Of a stretch of 26,043 nt of DNA, positions 15,401 to 22,738 are shown in pieces (positions within the stretch are counted from its first letter, which is position 1; each line of letters begins with the position of its first letter). The stretch covers positions 1 through 26,043 of the forward strand of contig CAZHIX010000011.1 in NCBI GenBank assembly GCA_964532715.1. The letters are read 5' to 3'. The notes under the pieces are model-generated. The model did not search any database. It saw nothing but the letters and a program-made list of their open reading frames with translations, and had not been told where the DNA came from. Source of the stretch: 1-14-0-10-45-29 sp964532715. Lineage in GTDB: Archaea; Micrarchaeota; Micrarchaeia; Anstonellales; Anstonellaceae. The translations under genes were made by a program, and so were the position numbers.

Positions 15401-15919
15401 ATGTTTAGTAATATTTTGTTTTGCACATTTTCGTGTGCCATCTCCGGCGCAATTGCAAAAATATGCGATGATTTTGAAGATAAAAATCTCAAAATTGCTC
15501 CACTACTGGCATTTTTTTTAAGTTTACTTTATGGCTTTATTTTGGGTATGTTATCTGCATACACTATACTTGCCTCGTTATTTCTTGCAGTTGCAATTGC
15601 AAATATACTAGCTCAAAAAATAGATGGGATACATCTGGTGGGTCTTTGTTCATTTAGTGCCGTAATTATATTCTTTGGTTTATATTCATTCAATCCATGG
15701 ATTTTTTCTTTATTATTATTCTGTGCAATTTTTGACGAGCTTGAACTTCGCAATCCAAAATTATTATCATTTATTTCTGAAAATCGCCTGTGTGTTCCAT
15801 TCGGTGCACTTATAACTTCATTATATGTTCAAGATCCAATGTTTTTTGTAGGTATTCTTTCATTTGATATATTTTACAAAACCGCTGATCACATTATATC
15901 TAAAAAGTTAGAAAAATAA
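15401..15919 (+). CDS. Unknown polytopic membrane protein
   Basis: 172 residues with about five hydrophobic helices and acidic connecting segments (K-I-C-D-D-F-E-D-K-N near residue 20-29, C-A-I-F-D-E-L-E-L in the second half, F-D-I-F-Y-K-T-A-D-H near the end). The paired acidic motifs between helices recall metal-dependent membrane enzymes, but I cannot place it in a family. It lies between a DUF5752-like gene and priL and is followed by a run of nine T. Confidence 0.7.
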   Translation: MFSNILFCTFSCAISGAIAKICDDFEDKNLKIAPLLAFFLSLLYGFILGMLSAYTILASLFLAVAIANILAQKIDGIHLVGLCSFSAVIIFFGLYSFNPWIFSLLLFCAIFDELELRNPKLLSFISENRLCVPFGALITSLYVQDPMFFVGILSFDIFYKTADHIISKKLEK

Positions 15920-15941
15920 CTACTACGAGTAATCGGTGCTA

Positions 15942-15950
15942 TTTTTTTTT
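15942..15950 (+). terminator. T-tract terminator
   Basis: Nine consecutive T residues 23 nt after the stop codon at 15919, typical of archaeal intrinsic termination, ahead of the priL promoter. Confidence 0.5.
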
Positions 15951-15990
15951 AAAATATTCAATTTTGTTCTATTTGCCATTTGTGTCAATT

Positions 15991-16000
15991 ATATATTTTA
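15991..16000 (+). promoter_or_regulatory. TATA box of priL
   Basis: ATATATTTTA, centred about 24-25 nt before the ATG at 16020, consistent with a leaderless priL transcript. Confidence 0.5.
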
Positions 16001-16019
16001 GCATGTGTAAATCTTTATC

Positions 16020-17111
16020 ATGTCCGACCTGAAATTCTTTGCACACTATCCTTTTAGTGATCAAGCAAAAGAATTTGTTAGAAAAGAACAGTTCCAGCTT
16101 GATGCAACTTCAGTCTCTTTGGGAAAAGAACGTCTTAGACAAGCTCTTGAAGATGGAAAGTTAAAGGTGATATCCTCTAATATGGAGTCTGATTTAAAAT
16201 CACATTTAATCGCATATGCCTCATCAAGGGCAATTCTTGCATGTTGGGACAACGCATATGCACGCGCCAGAACCGCAGTATGCGAATCAAAATCTGCAAG
16301 AGAATACCTCAATTCACAGTTAGATCAACAATGCGGTTATGATGAATTTTTAGCGCAGTCATTTGGATTAAACTTTATAAAGAATTCTCAAAACCAAGTC
16401 GAGCATAGTTTCAAACTTGCATTTTACGATTATTTACGTTACTGCCCCCTTGATATAAAATACAAACTTACAAATATGGAGTTAAGTGCTGGGTTTGTGA
16501 AATTAACCAACGCACAACGAACTAGAATTTTAGAAGAAGCCATAAGAAGAAAATTAGAAACTCCAATTCCAAAAATAAAAATGCAAAATCAATATATATC
16601 TGATGCAATTGTGCAACTAAGTGCATTTTTACCAAAACAAAAAATTGAGCCATCTTCAATATCTCGCGAGGATTTTGCTCCATGTATAAATAAAATGTTG
16701 TCTGATTTACAATCGTCTCAAAACGTTGCGCACTCTGGTCGTTTATCTCTTGCTATCTATCTAATAAAAGCAGGTCTGAGTGATGTACAAATTGTATCTG
16801 TTTTTGAAAAAGCTCCGGACTATAATAAAGAAACAACTGCATATCAAATAAAATATATACGAAACAAAGAATATACCATGCCTTCGTGTAAAACCATGCA
16901 GGTATATGGTTTATGTGTTTCAGATTGTAATTGTGGTTCTCCACTTAGATTTAAAGCACGTTTTCATTCAAAAAATTCAATTAACTCACAATCAAAAAAT
17001 GAGCAAGAACGCAACTATTCTCAACAAACAAAATCTGAATCTATAACTAAAAATACTGATTCAAAAAGTTCAAATCAACAATCAAATTCAAAGACAGACG
17101 AGGTTGAATAA
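16020..17111 (+). CDS. priL: DNA primase large subunit PriL
   Basis: Iron-sulfur subunit of the archaeal/eukaryotic primase; partners PriS to make RNA/DNA primers. The N-terminal half is helical. The C-terminal domain supplies the [4Fe-4S] cysteines: Cys222 (F-A-P-C-I), Cys290 (M-P-S-C-K), Cys299 (Y-G-L-C-V) and Cys303 or Cys305, ending in C-G-S-P-L-R-F. After about residue 316 comes a roughly 48-residue Ser/Asn/Gln/Lys-rich tail, probably disordered and not part of the fold. The stop codon is immediately followed by a short ATG ORF and then priS. Confidence 0.93.
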   Translation: MSDLKFFAHYPFSDQAKEFVRKEQFQLDATSVSLGKERLRQALEDGKLKVISSNMESDLKSHLIAYASSRAILACWDNAYARARTAVCESKSAREYLNSQLDQQCGYDEFLAQSFGLNFIKNSQNQVEHSFKLAFYDYLRYCPLDIKYKLTNMELSAGFVKLTNAQRTRILEEAIRRKLETPIPKIKMQNQYISDAIVQLSAFLPKQKIEPSSISREDFAPCINKMLSDLQSSQNVAHSGRLSLAIYLIKAGLSDVQIVSVFEKAPDYNKETTAYQIKYIRNKEYTMPSCKTMQVYGLCVSDCNCGSPLRFKARFHSKNSINSQSKNEQERNYSQQTKSESITKNTDSKSSNQQSNSKTDEVE

Positions 17112-17136
17112 ATGGATAGTAATTCAATTATGCAAT
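17103..17136 (+). repeat. 34-bp direct repeat, copy 1
   Basis: Begins GTTGAATAAATGGATAG and ends TTATGCAAT. It spans the priL stop and the first nine codons of the mini-ORF. It is identical to 17187-17220; copy starts are 84 nt apart. Confidence 0.95.
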
Positions 17137-17195
17137 TAAATTGTGCGATTAATCTACAGTTTACGTCGGGTTATTCTCAATCAAGAGTTGAATAA
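17112..17195 (+). CDS. 27-codon mini-ORF created by duplication of the priS start
   Basis: ATG at 17112 directly follows the priL TAA. The frame reads MDSNSIMQ, then 16 unique residues, then RVE and a TAA that abuts the priS ATG at 17196. Its first eight residues equal those of PriS and its last two (VE) equal those of PriL. It is in register with priS but closed by the TAA. Whether it is translated is unknown. It may be a by-product of an 84-bp insertion or an assembly artefact. Confidence 0.4.
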   Translation: MDSNSIMQLNCAINLQFTSGYSQSRVE

Positions 17196-17220
17196 ATGGA
17201 TAGTAATTCAATTATGCAAT
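17187..17220 (+). repeat. 34-bp direct repeat, copy 2
   Basis: Second perfect copy of the 17103-17136 sequence, spanning the mini-ORF stop and the first eight codons of priS. The 50 bases between the copies (17137-17186) are unique in the window. Confidence 0.95.
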
Positions 17221-18359
17221 GGCTTTGTGAAAAATTTCGACAGTATTATCTATACGCTCAACCTACTATAAATGAAATAAATCGCCGAGAATTTGGTTTT
17301 GGGGGCTGGGAAAAAAAAATAGAATTTCGTCATCTCAGTTTTGAGAATCCACAAGCGTTATGGGCAGAACTAAAAAACCGTGCTCCACTCTACGTCTCAT
17401 GTTCTGGAGCGTATTACGAATTTCCATCTGGTCGTCCTATGTTCAAAAAGAATTGGTTAGGCGCAGATTTGATATTTGATTTAGATGCAGAACCCGATGA
17501 GCTATCTCCATTTATTACCTACAAATCATTGGATAAAGTTAAATCAAATGCTCTAACTTTAATTGAAGATTTTTTAATTGCAGATTTTGGATTTTCAGAG
17601 TCAGATTTACGTATAAATTTTTCAGGTTCACGTGGCTATCACGTTCGCGCATACAACAAAGATGCACTTACTCTTGCAAGAGAACAAAGACGTGAAATTG
17701 TAGATTATATAGAGGGTGCAGGGTTGAATTTTTCAAACTTTTTTTCTCAACAGGAAGTATCTTTAGAAAGAGAAACACGCACTACGCATATGAAACGTCT
17801 TCTTGGTCCAAGTCCAACCATGGGTGGGTATAAAGGAAAATTTGCGCGCAGAATACTAAAGATGTTAGACGATCCGACTCTTGCTTCATCTATCAGCCCC
17901 AAATTAAAAAAGCCTGAGAATGCACAAAAATTTTCAAGCGGGGTTCTTAGGGGTGTTTATTCAAATGTTCAAATACCAAATGCAATTGAAAACTTTAGCA
18001 AGATATTTGAACAGATGAAACTAAAACTTTCAAATCAGGTAGAAACTGACGCAAATGTCACTATAGATACCTCAAAAATTCTTCGTCTTCCAGATTCATT
18101 GCACGGTGGTTCTGGTCTTATTGCAAAAACAGTAAACAATTTCAAATCACTACAAGATTTTGACCCGCTTGTTAATGCAGTTGCTTTTAGTGGTTCAAAG
18201 ACTCAAAAAATAATTGCTATGAAAGATATCCCCTCAATGCAATTTCTAAATCAAACTTTTGAAAAAATACTTAAGAATACAACAACGCAAGTACCCGAAG
18301 GTTATGCAATTTATCTAATATGTAAGCGTTGTGCACACCCAATAGTAGAAAATGATTAA
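17196..18359 (+). CDS. priS: DNA primase small (catalytic) subunit PriS
   Basis: Catalytic archaeal/eukaryotic primase subunit, 387 residues. The metal-binding D-L-I-F-D-L-D-A-E-P (Asp95, Asp97), the S-G-S-R-G-Y-H phosphate-binding motif at 143-149, and the later L-R-L-P-D-S-L-H-G-G-S-G-L motif with the third acidic residue are all intact. The C-terminus has C-K-R-C, perhaps half of a zinc site. It lies downstream of priL; the mini-ORF stop abuts its ATG, so translation may be coupled. The stop codon lies within an 11-bp hairpin. Confidence 0.95.
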   Translation: MDSNSIMQWLCEKFRQYYLYAQPTINEINRREFGFGGWEKKIEFRHLSFENPQALWAELKNRAPLYVSCSGAYYEFPSGRPMFKKNWLGADLIFDLDAEPDELSPFITYKSLDKVKSNALTLIEDFLIADFGFSESDLRINFSGSRGYHVRAYNKDALTLAREQRREIVDYIEGAGLNFSNFFSQQEVSLERETRTTHMKRLLGPSPTMGGYKGKFARRILKMLDDPTLASSISPKLKKPENAQKFSSGVLRGVYSNVQIPNAIENFSKIFEQMKLKLSNQVETDANVTIDTSKILRLPDSLHGGSGLIAKTVNNFKSLQDFDPLVNAVAFSGSKTQKIIAMKDIPSMQFLNQTFEKILKNTTTQVPEGYAIYLICKRCAHPIVEND

Positions 18360-18380
18360 AACTCATGGTAGTTTTAATCA
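18353..18380. terminator. Bidirectional hairpin terminator
   Basis: Perfect 11-bp stem TGATTAAAACT with AGTTTTAATCA around the loop CATGGT, overlapping the priS stop codon and lying 20 nt from the end of the convergent dCMP deaminase gene. Each strand has a T-run in its 3' arm. Confidence 0.6.
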
Positions 18381-18400
18381 GCTATTAATATCATCTAATC

Positions 18401-18952
18401 TCATAATGATATCTGATAAGATATACTTAGCTCCTTTATCTTTGTACTGAGTTGTCTATATTTTACTCCTGCCATGCTAAACATTTTTTTTGATGCAATC
18501 ACCGAATCGGTTTTTTCATATTTGTCTGATAAGTAGATAACTTCACGTATTCCTGATTGTATAATCACTTTTGCGCATTCATTGCACGGGAAAAGTGCAA
18601 CGTATAATCTTGTCCCATACAATTCTTTTGTGGAATTCAAAACAGCATTTACTTCTGCGTGCACAACATATGGGTATTTAGTTTCATTGATGTTTTTTGA
18701 TTCACGACTCCAAGGCAATATATCGTCTGAACAACCAATGGGAAATCCATTATATCCAATTCCAACTATTTTGTTTCTTTCATCTACGATGCATGCTCCT
18801 ACTTGTGTGTTTGGGTCTTTGCTTCTTTTTGCCGATAATAGTGAAATACCCATAAAATATTCGTCCCATTTTATGTAATCTGAGCGTTTATCTATTTTAT
18901 TTACAAGTGCAACACCTGTATCAATATCCGTGTTATTTGTGTTTTCGTCCAT
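18401..18952 (-). CDS. Deoxycytidylate (dCMP) deaminase, eukaryote-like
   Basis: Zinc deaminase converting dCMP to dUMP for thymidylate synthesis. Zinc and catalytic motifs are H-A-E (His98, Glu100) and P-C-N-E-C (Cys123, Cys126). The 183 residues include S-K-D-P-N-T-Q-V-G-A-C-I-V, V-G-I-G-Y-N-G-F-P-I-G-C-S-D-D and Y-V-A-L-F-P-C-N-E-C-A-K, blocks that from memory match animal DCTD almost word for word. A TTTTAATC box centred 25.5 nt upstream supports ATG 18952 as a leaderless start. The first 20 residues are polar and probably outside the fold. Confidence 0.93.
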   Translation of the reverse strand: MDENTNNTDIDTGVALVNKIDKRSDYIKWDEYFMGISLLSAKRSKDPNTQVGACIVDERNKIVGIGYNGFPIGCSDDILPWSRESKNINETKYPYVVHAEVNAVLNSTKELYGTRLYVALFPCNECAKVIIQSGIREVIYLSDKYEKTDSVIASKKMFSMAGVKYRQLSTKIKELSISYQISL

Positions 18953-19012
18953 GTTCTGTTTCTAAACTCTAAAGATTAAAACTCTATATTGCGAATTTTT
19001 CTTTTGTAAGGT

Positions 19013-19020
19013 CTATAAAT
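19013..19020 (+). promoter_or_regulatory. TATA box of the 19042 gene
   Basis: CTATAAAT, centred 25.5 nt before ATG 19042; a near-canonical archaeal TATA box at leaderless spacing. Confidence 0.6.
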
Positions 19021-19041
19021 ATTGCCGATTTATATTAGCGT

Positions 19042-19635
19042 ATGAAAAGCCATACTTTGCTCATAATTCTTGTAATAATTGCATGTTTTGCTTTATTTTC
19101 GTTCAGTCAAATATTCTCAAAATCAAGCGAAGCCGATGCTAAGAAATTTTTTGAGGAAGATTTAGCAGAGAGTTATCCTTATGCAGATTTGCGTGAAATA
19201 ATTTCGGTTCAAAAACACGATTCCAGTTCTGGGGAGTATTACATTTTAAAAGCAAGTGTTTCTTCTGGTCTTAGTACCGCTTGTCCTGAAAGGCTTGAAG
19301 TAGAATATCATTATCCATCTCGCAATTTTTTAAAACGTGATGATAAAGTCGTTTATGGTTGTAAAGTTTGTATGGACGCTTCGCAATGTCATATCTCTTA
19401 TATGGAAGAAGCGATAATTGCGTCTCATACTTATGAGGGAACCGAAAAAGTAAAATCGTATATTATGAAATATTCAAATGCAAAACCTCAAGTTGAGTTT
19501 CTATCAAACTACAATTCTGAGAAAAATGTATGGTATGTCAAATGGGATTGTGAAGACTCTTCATATCTAATGGATGTTTATCTGCCCCAAAACGGTGCAA
19601 AAGCAATATCTGTTCAGACCACCAATAAACAGTAA
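19042..19635 (+). CDS. Unknown membrane-anchored extracytoplasmic protein
   Basis: 197 residues. An N-terminal uncleaved-type anchor (L-L-I-I-L-V-I-I-A-C-F-A-L-F-S-F) is followed by a soluble domain of about 170 residues with five cysteines (A-C-P, G-C-K-V-C, Q-C-H, D-C-E), which could form disulfides outside the cell or bind metal. A segment S-Y-M-E-E-A-I-I-A-S-H-T-Y, then a strand-rich C-terminal part, vaguely suggests two related alpha/beta halves. No family recognised. It precedes guaA on the same strand by 66 nt. Confidence 0.7.
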   Translation: MKSHTLLIILVIIACFALFSFSQIFSKSSEADAKKFFEEDLAESYPYADLREIISVQKHDSSSGEYYILKASVSSGLSTACPERLEVEYHYPSRNFLKRDDKVVYGCKVCMDASQCHISYMEEAIIASHTYEGTEKVKSYIMKYSNAKPQVEFLSNYNSEKNVWYVKWDCEDSSYLMDVYLPQNGAKAISVQTTNKQ

Positions 19636-19701
19636 ATCTAAATAGTTTGTTCTCACTATTTTATTATTCATATTTGTATATTTTATGTCGGATGTGTTCT
19701 C

Positions 19702-20665
19702 ATGGTTTTTAATGCAAAAAAATTCATAGCTTCACAAGTTGAAGATGCAAAATCAAAGTTAGGCTCAAAGAAAGCAGTAGTTGCATTGTCTGGTGGGGTT
19801 GATTCTTCAGTAGCTTCTCTTTTGGTAAGTATGGCAATTGGTAAAAATTTACATGCCGTGTTTGTAGATACAGGACTTATGCNNNNNNNNNNATGAAGCT
19901 TTGCAAGTTAAACATATATTTGAGAAAACGCATCTAAATCTTCAAATAATAGATGCAAAATTAGAATTTCTTGATGCACTAACATCAGTTAAAGACCCAG
20001 AACAAAAAAGAAAAATAATCGGTAAAAAATTTATAGAAATATTTGAAAATTATGCAAAGAAACACCATATAGAAGTTCTTGTGCAAGGAACTATTGCTCC
20101 AGACTGGATTGAATCTGGTGGGTCTGGTGGTCGTGATACTATTAAGTCACATCACAATGTTGGTGGATTGCCAGAAGAAATGAATCTCATGCTTTATGAG
20201 CCACTACGAGATCTTTACAAGCATGAGGTTCGTGCTCTTGCAAGTGAATTAAATCTTCCAAAAGAAATATCTCAACGCCAACCATTTCCCGGTCCCGGTC
20301 TTGCAGTAAGAATAGTCGGTGAAATTACTGCACAAAAAGTGCAAATCGTTCAAAAGTGTTGCGATATAATAGAAAAAGAACTTGAATCTGCTCATCAAAA
20401 TAAAGAGATTGAATTACCTTGGCAATATTTTGGTGCACTCCTTGATACAAAAACTGTAGGCGTGCGCGGAGATGAGCGCTCTTACATGTATACTGTTGTC
20501 GTGCGCGCAGTTCGCTCGCTTGACGGGATGACTGCAAACTTTTCTCACATCCCTCCAAAAATACTTGATAAAATTTCATCAAGAATAACGAATGAAGTTG
20601 AAGGTGTTGGGCGTGTTTTATACGATATAACAAACAAACCGCCTGCAACTGTTGAAATGGAATAG
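19702..20665 (+). CDS. guaAB: GMP synthetase ATP-pyrophosphatase subunit (contains assembly gap)
   Basis: Adenylates XMP and accepts ammonia from the separate glutaminase subunit to form GMP. The PP-loop S-G-G-V-D-S-S is at residues 30-36. After the gap come G-T-I-A-P-D-W-I-E-S-G-G, K-S-H-H-N-V-G-G, Q-P-F-P-G-P-G-L-A-V-R and a C-terminal dimerisation domain ending K-P-P-A-T-V-E. The ten Ns at 19883-19892 break the frame artificially. Family sequence reads D-T-G-L-(L/M)-R-K-N-E here, which needs six unknown bases, so the gene is judged intact. Confidence 0.93.
19883..19892. other. Assembly gap (10 N)
   Basis: Ten ambiguous bases inside the GMP synthetase gene. In-frame joining of the two halves requires a gap length divisible by three, so ten is a placeholder. 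Six fits the family motif best. Confidence 0.95.
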
Positions 20666-20679
20666 TCTGCGCATTGTAC

Positions 20680-21741
20680 TTACACTTTTCGTATCTTATA
20701 TTCTTTTTTATCATTTTGTTTATTCTGAACTTGTAATATGTCTGTCTTAAAAATTTCGTTTTGTATCGTTTCAACATTCGTATATATTTTTTCTATTGCT
20801 CTTAGAAGGCAAGGAAAATTTGCTTTTAGATAATCTGCATCTGGCATTATCACAGTTCTGTTTTCTTTATATCCAACTGCCAAATAGAATCCCATCATTT
20901 TAGCAAGCTTTTTTTGCATTAGCGTATGATCATTTATTTTACACAAAATCCATTCATTATGTTTTGTGTCTACGCGTATCATATCTCTCATTTTTTTATT
21001 TATTATTCTATTAATGACCTCAAATTCTTTGCTTTTGAAAAAGCCATTTGCTTGTAAAACTTTATTCATTTTACTTCTATACTGCGGATCTTGCCATCTT
21101 TTTTGCATGTCTTCTTGGCGTTTTTTCAAATACTGTTCAGATTTTCTTGATTTATCCATTTTCTCTCTAAACTCTGGATCTTTCCATTTATTTTTCTGAG
21201 TTTGTTTTAGTTTGTCCAGTGTGTTTTTATTCTGAAATTTTTTCTTACTCGTATTGGAAGCCACTATTTTTCTTTGTTCATGCTCTGCGTTTTGCACAAT
21301 GACTGCAAACTCACACGCACACTGTTTTGGATTTTTCTGATGTTTAAACCATTTACTACCAACAAGAAGCCAAACAAGTATTCCATCATCTCCATACCAT
21401 TTGCTAGTCACATTTGGGTTTCTTTTATGCACGTGTTTTACACTACTGTACCAATGTTTTTTCTTACCTTTAGAATCCTTGTTGGCGTATGCTCTTGAAA
21501 GAATATCTGGCTGTATTTTGACATTCTTTAGATTCAAATATGTGTGTTTAAACCCATCAAATATTTCGTCATAAGACATCGCAGTCTTTGATTTTTTAAC
21601 AAGCCATTTTGGTTTTTTCATAATCGATTTGGCGTCTTTTTGTACGTCCGAAGCAATCGGTATCTTTGTAAGAATCGTTTTGGGTTTAGTAAATTCTAAA
21701 TTCTTGACTCTTTTTTGATTATTTAATTTCATATGTTCCAT
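20680..21741 (-). CDS. Basic protein with homing-endonuclease-type (NUMOD-like) DNA-binding repeats
   Basis: 353 very Lys-rich residues from ATG 21741; a GTG at 21756 is an alternative start. Two copies of the motif K-(W/R-W)-x-D-P-x-(F/Y)-R-x-K-M occur exactly 30 residues apart (W186 to M195 and W216 to M225), separated by charged helix. This matches the helical repeat seen in DNA-binding regions of intron-associated and free-standing homing endonucleases. An upstream segment with W-Y-G-D-D-G-I-L-V-W-L and Q-C-A-C-E-F could be part of a nuclease or AP2-like fold, but I see no clear GIY-YIG, HNH or LAGLIDADG signature. It lies in reverse orientation between the two GMP synthetase subunit genes. 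Confidence 0.6.
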   Translation of the reverse strand: MEHMKLNNQKRVKNLEFTKPKTILTKIPIASDVQKDAKSIMKKPKWLVKKSKTAMSYDEIFDGFKHTYLNLKNVKIQPDILSRAYANKDSKGKKKHWYSSVKHVHKRNPNVTSKWYGDDGILVWLLVGSKWFKHQKNPKQCACEFAVIVQNAEHEQRKIVASNTSKKKFQNKNTLDKLKQTQKNKWKDPEFREKMDKSRKSEQYLKKRQEDMQKRWQDPQYRSKMNKVLQANGFFKSKEFEVINRIINKKMRDMIRVDTKHNEWILCKINDHTLMQKKLAKMMGFYLAVGYKENRTVIMPDADYLKANFPCLLRAIEKIYTNVETIQNEIFKTDILQVQNKQNDKKEYKIRKV

Positions 21742-21821
21742 TTTAATCTTTCTCACTTTTAAACATCATATAAAACATTTATTCACGCCATATTATATTT
21801 GTTTTTATACACTTTAAACTT

Positions 21822-22400
21822 ATGAAAGTTCTAATCATCAATCTGGGTTCACAATATACTCATGTAATATGGAGAACTTTACGCGATATGGGTGTTGAAG
21901 CAGTGATAAAAGATCCCCACGTAAATGCGCAGGATGCGGATTTTTTTGATGCGTATGTAATATCTGGGGGGCCATCTTCAGTTTCTAAAATGACTCCAAA
22001 TGCGGCTCATCGTATTGTAAATTTATCAAGGCAGTTGGATAATCCAAAACCAATTTTGGGAATATGCTTTGGGCATCAACTTATCGCGCATCTATTTGGA
22101 GGTGTTGTGCAAAAAGGCACAGTAGGCGAATATGGTATATCCGAAGTTCAAATAGACAACTCTGATGGTTTATTTGAGTCAATACCTAATAAAATAAACG
22201 TCTGGGAATCACATTTTGATGAGGTAAAATCATTACCTGAAGAATTTGAAGTACTTGCGCATTCAAATAGTTGTCCTATAGAAGCATTTGCTCATAAATC
22301 CAAGCCTATTTATGGGGTTCAATTTCATCCCGAAGTGTGGCACACAGAACACGGTGAAAAAATATTGGAAAACTTCATAAATTTAGCCAAAATAAAATAA
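21822..22400 (+). CDS. guaAA: GMP synthetase glutaminase subunit
   Basis: Class I glutamine amidotransferase supplying ammonia to the ATP-pyrophosphatase subunit. The catalytic triad is visible: Cys82 in G-I-C-F-G-H-Q, His169 and Glu171 in Q-F-H-P-E-V. It also has the oxyanion strand I-S-G-G-P-S-S-V. The 192 residues are normal for the separate archaeal subunit. A TTATATTT box about 27 nt upstream gives it its own promoter, so it does not depend on read-through from guaAB, from which it is separated by the opposing homing-type gene. Confidence 0.95.
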   Translation: MKVLIINLGSQYTHVIWRTLRDMGVEAVIKDPHVNAQDADFFDAYVISGGPSSVSKMTPNAAHRIVNLSRQLDNPKPILGICFGHQLIAHLFGGVVQKGTVGEYGISEVQIDNSDGLFESIPNKINVWESHFDEVKSLPEEFEVLAHSNSCPIEAFAHKSKPIYGVQFHPEVWHTEHGEKILENFINLAKIK

Positions 22401-22402
22401 TC

Positions 22403-22738
22403 ATGCAATCACAAAAATCTGTATCTGATTATATCAATTCTCTTCCAGACTCACAAAAACAAATCTGTCAGATTTTGCGAAAAATAATAAAAAAAGCCCT
22501 TCCCAATATAGAAGAAAAAATGTTTGGTGGAGCTGCGTGTTATCAAAATCGTGCTTATATAGTTGGGTTAAAAGATCATGTCAATTTAGGTGTGTCTTTA
22601 AACGGTCTTACAAAAAAGCAACTAAGCGTTCTTGATTCAACAGCAAAATTAACTGGTCATATAAAAATCTTCACAAAAGAGGATATAGATGAAGAGAAGA
22701 TAATCACTATATTGAAAAAAACAAAACCTTATTGTTAA
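22403..22738 (+). CDS. DUF1801 (YdhG-like) family protein
   Basis: 111 residues with the family pattern: V-S-D-Y-I-N-S-L-P-D-S-Q-K near the start, then an R-K-I-I-K-K-A-L-P-N-I-E-E-K-M-F-G-G helix-strand block, then V-G-L-K-D-H-V-N-L-G-V-S-L. It starts two bases after the guaAA stop with no ribosome binding site, suggesting co-transcription and re-initiation. The family has no established function. Its last four bases overlap the convergent gene that ends at 22735. Confidence 0.85.
   Translation: MQSQKSVSDYINSLPDSQKQICQILRKIIKKALPNIEEKMFGGAACYQNRAYIVGLKDHVNLGVSLNGLTKKQLSVLDSTAKLTGHIKIFTKEDIDEEKIITILKKTKPYC

Noticed and set aside
19702..19896. GMP synthetase as a truncated pseudogene
   Set aside because: The break coincides exactly with the N-run; the reading frame and motifs continue directly after it.
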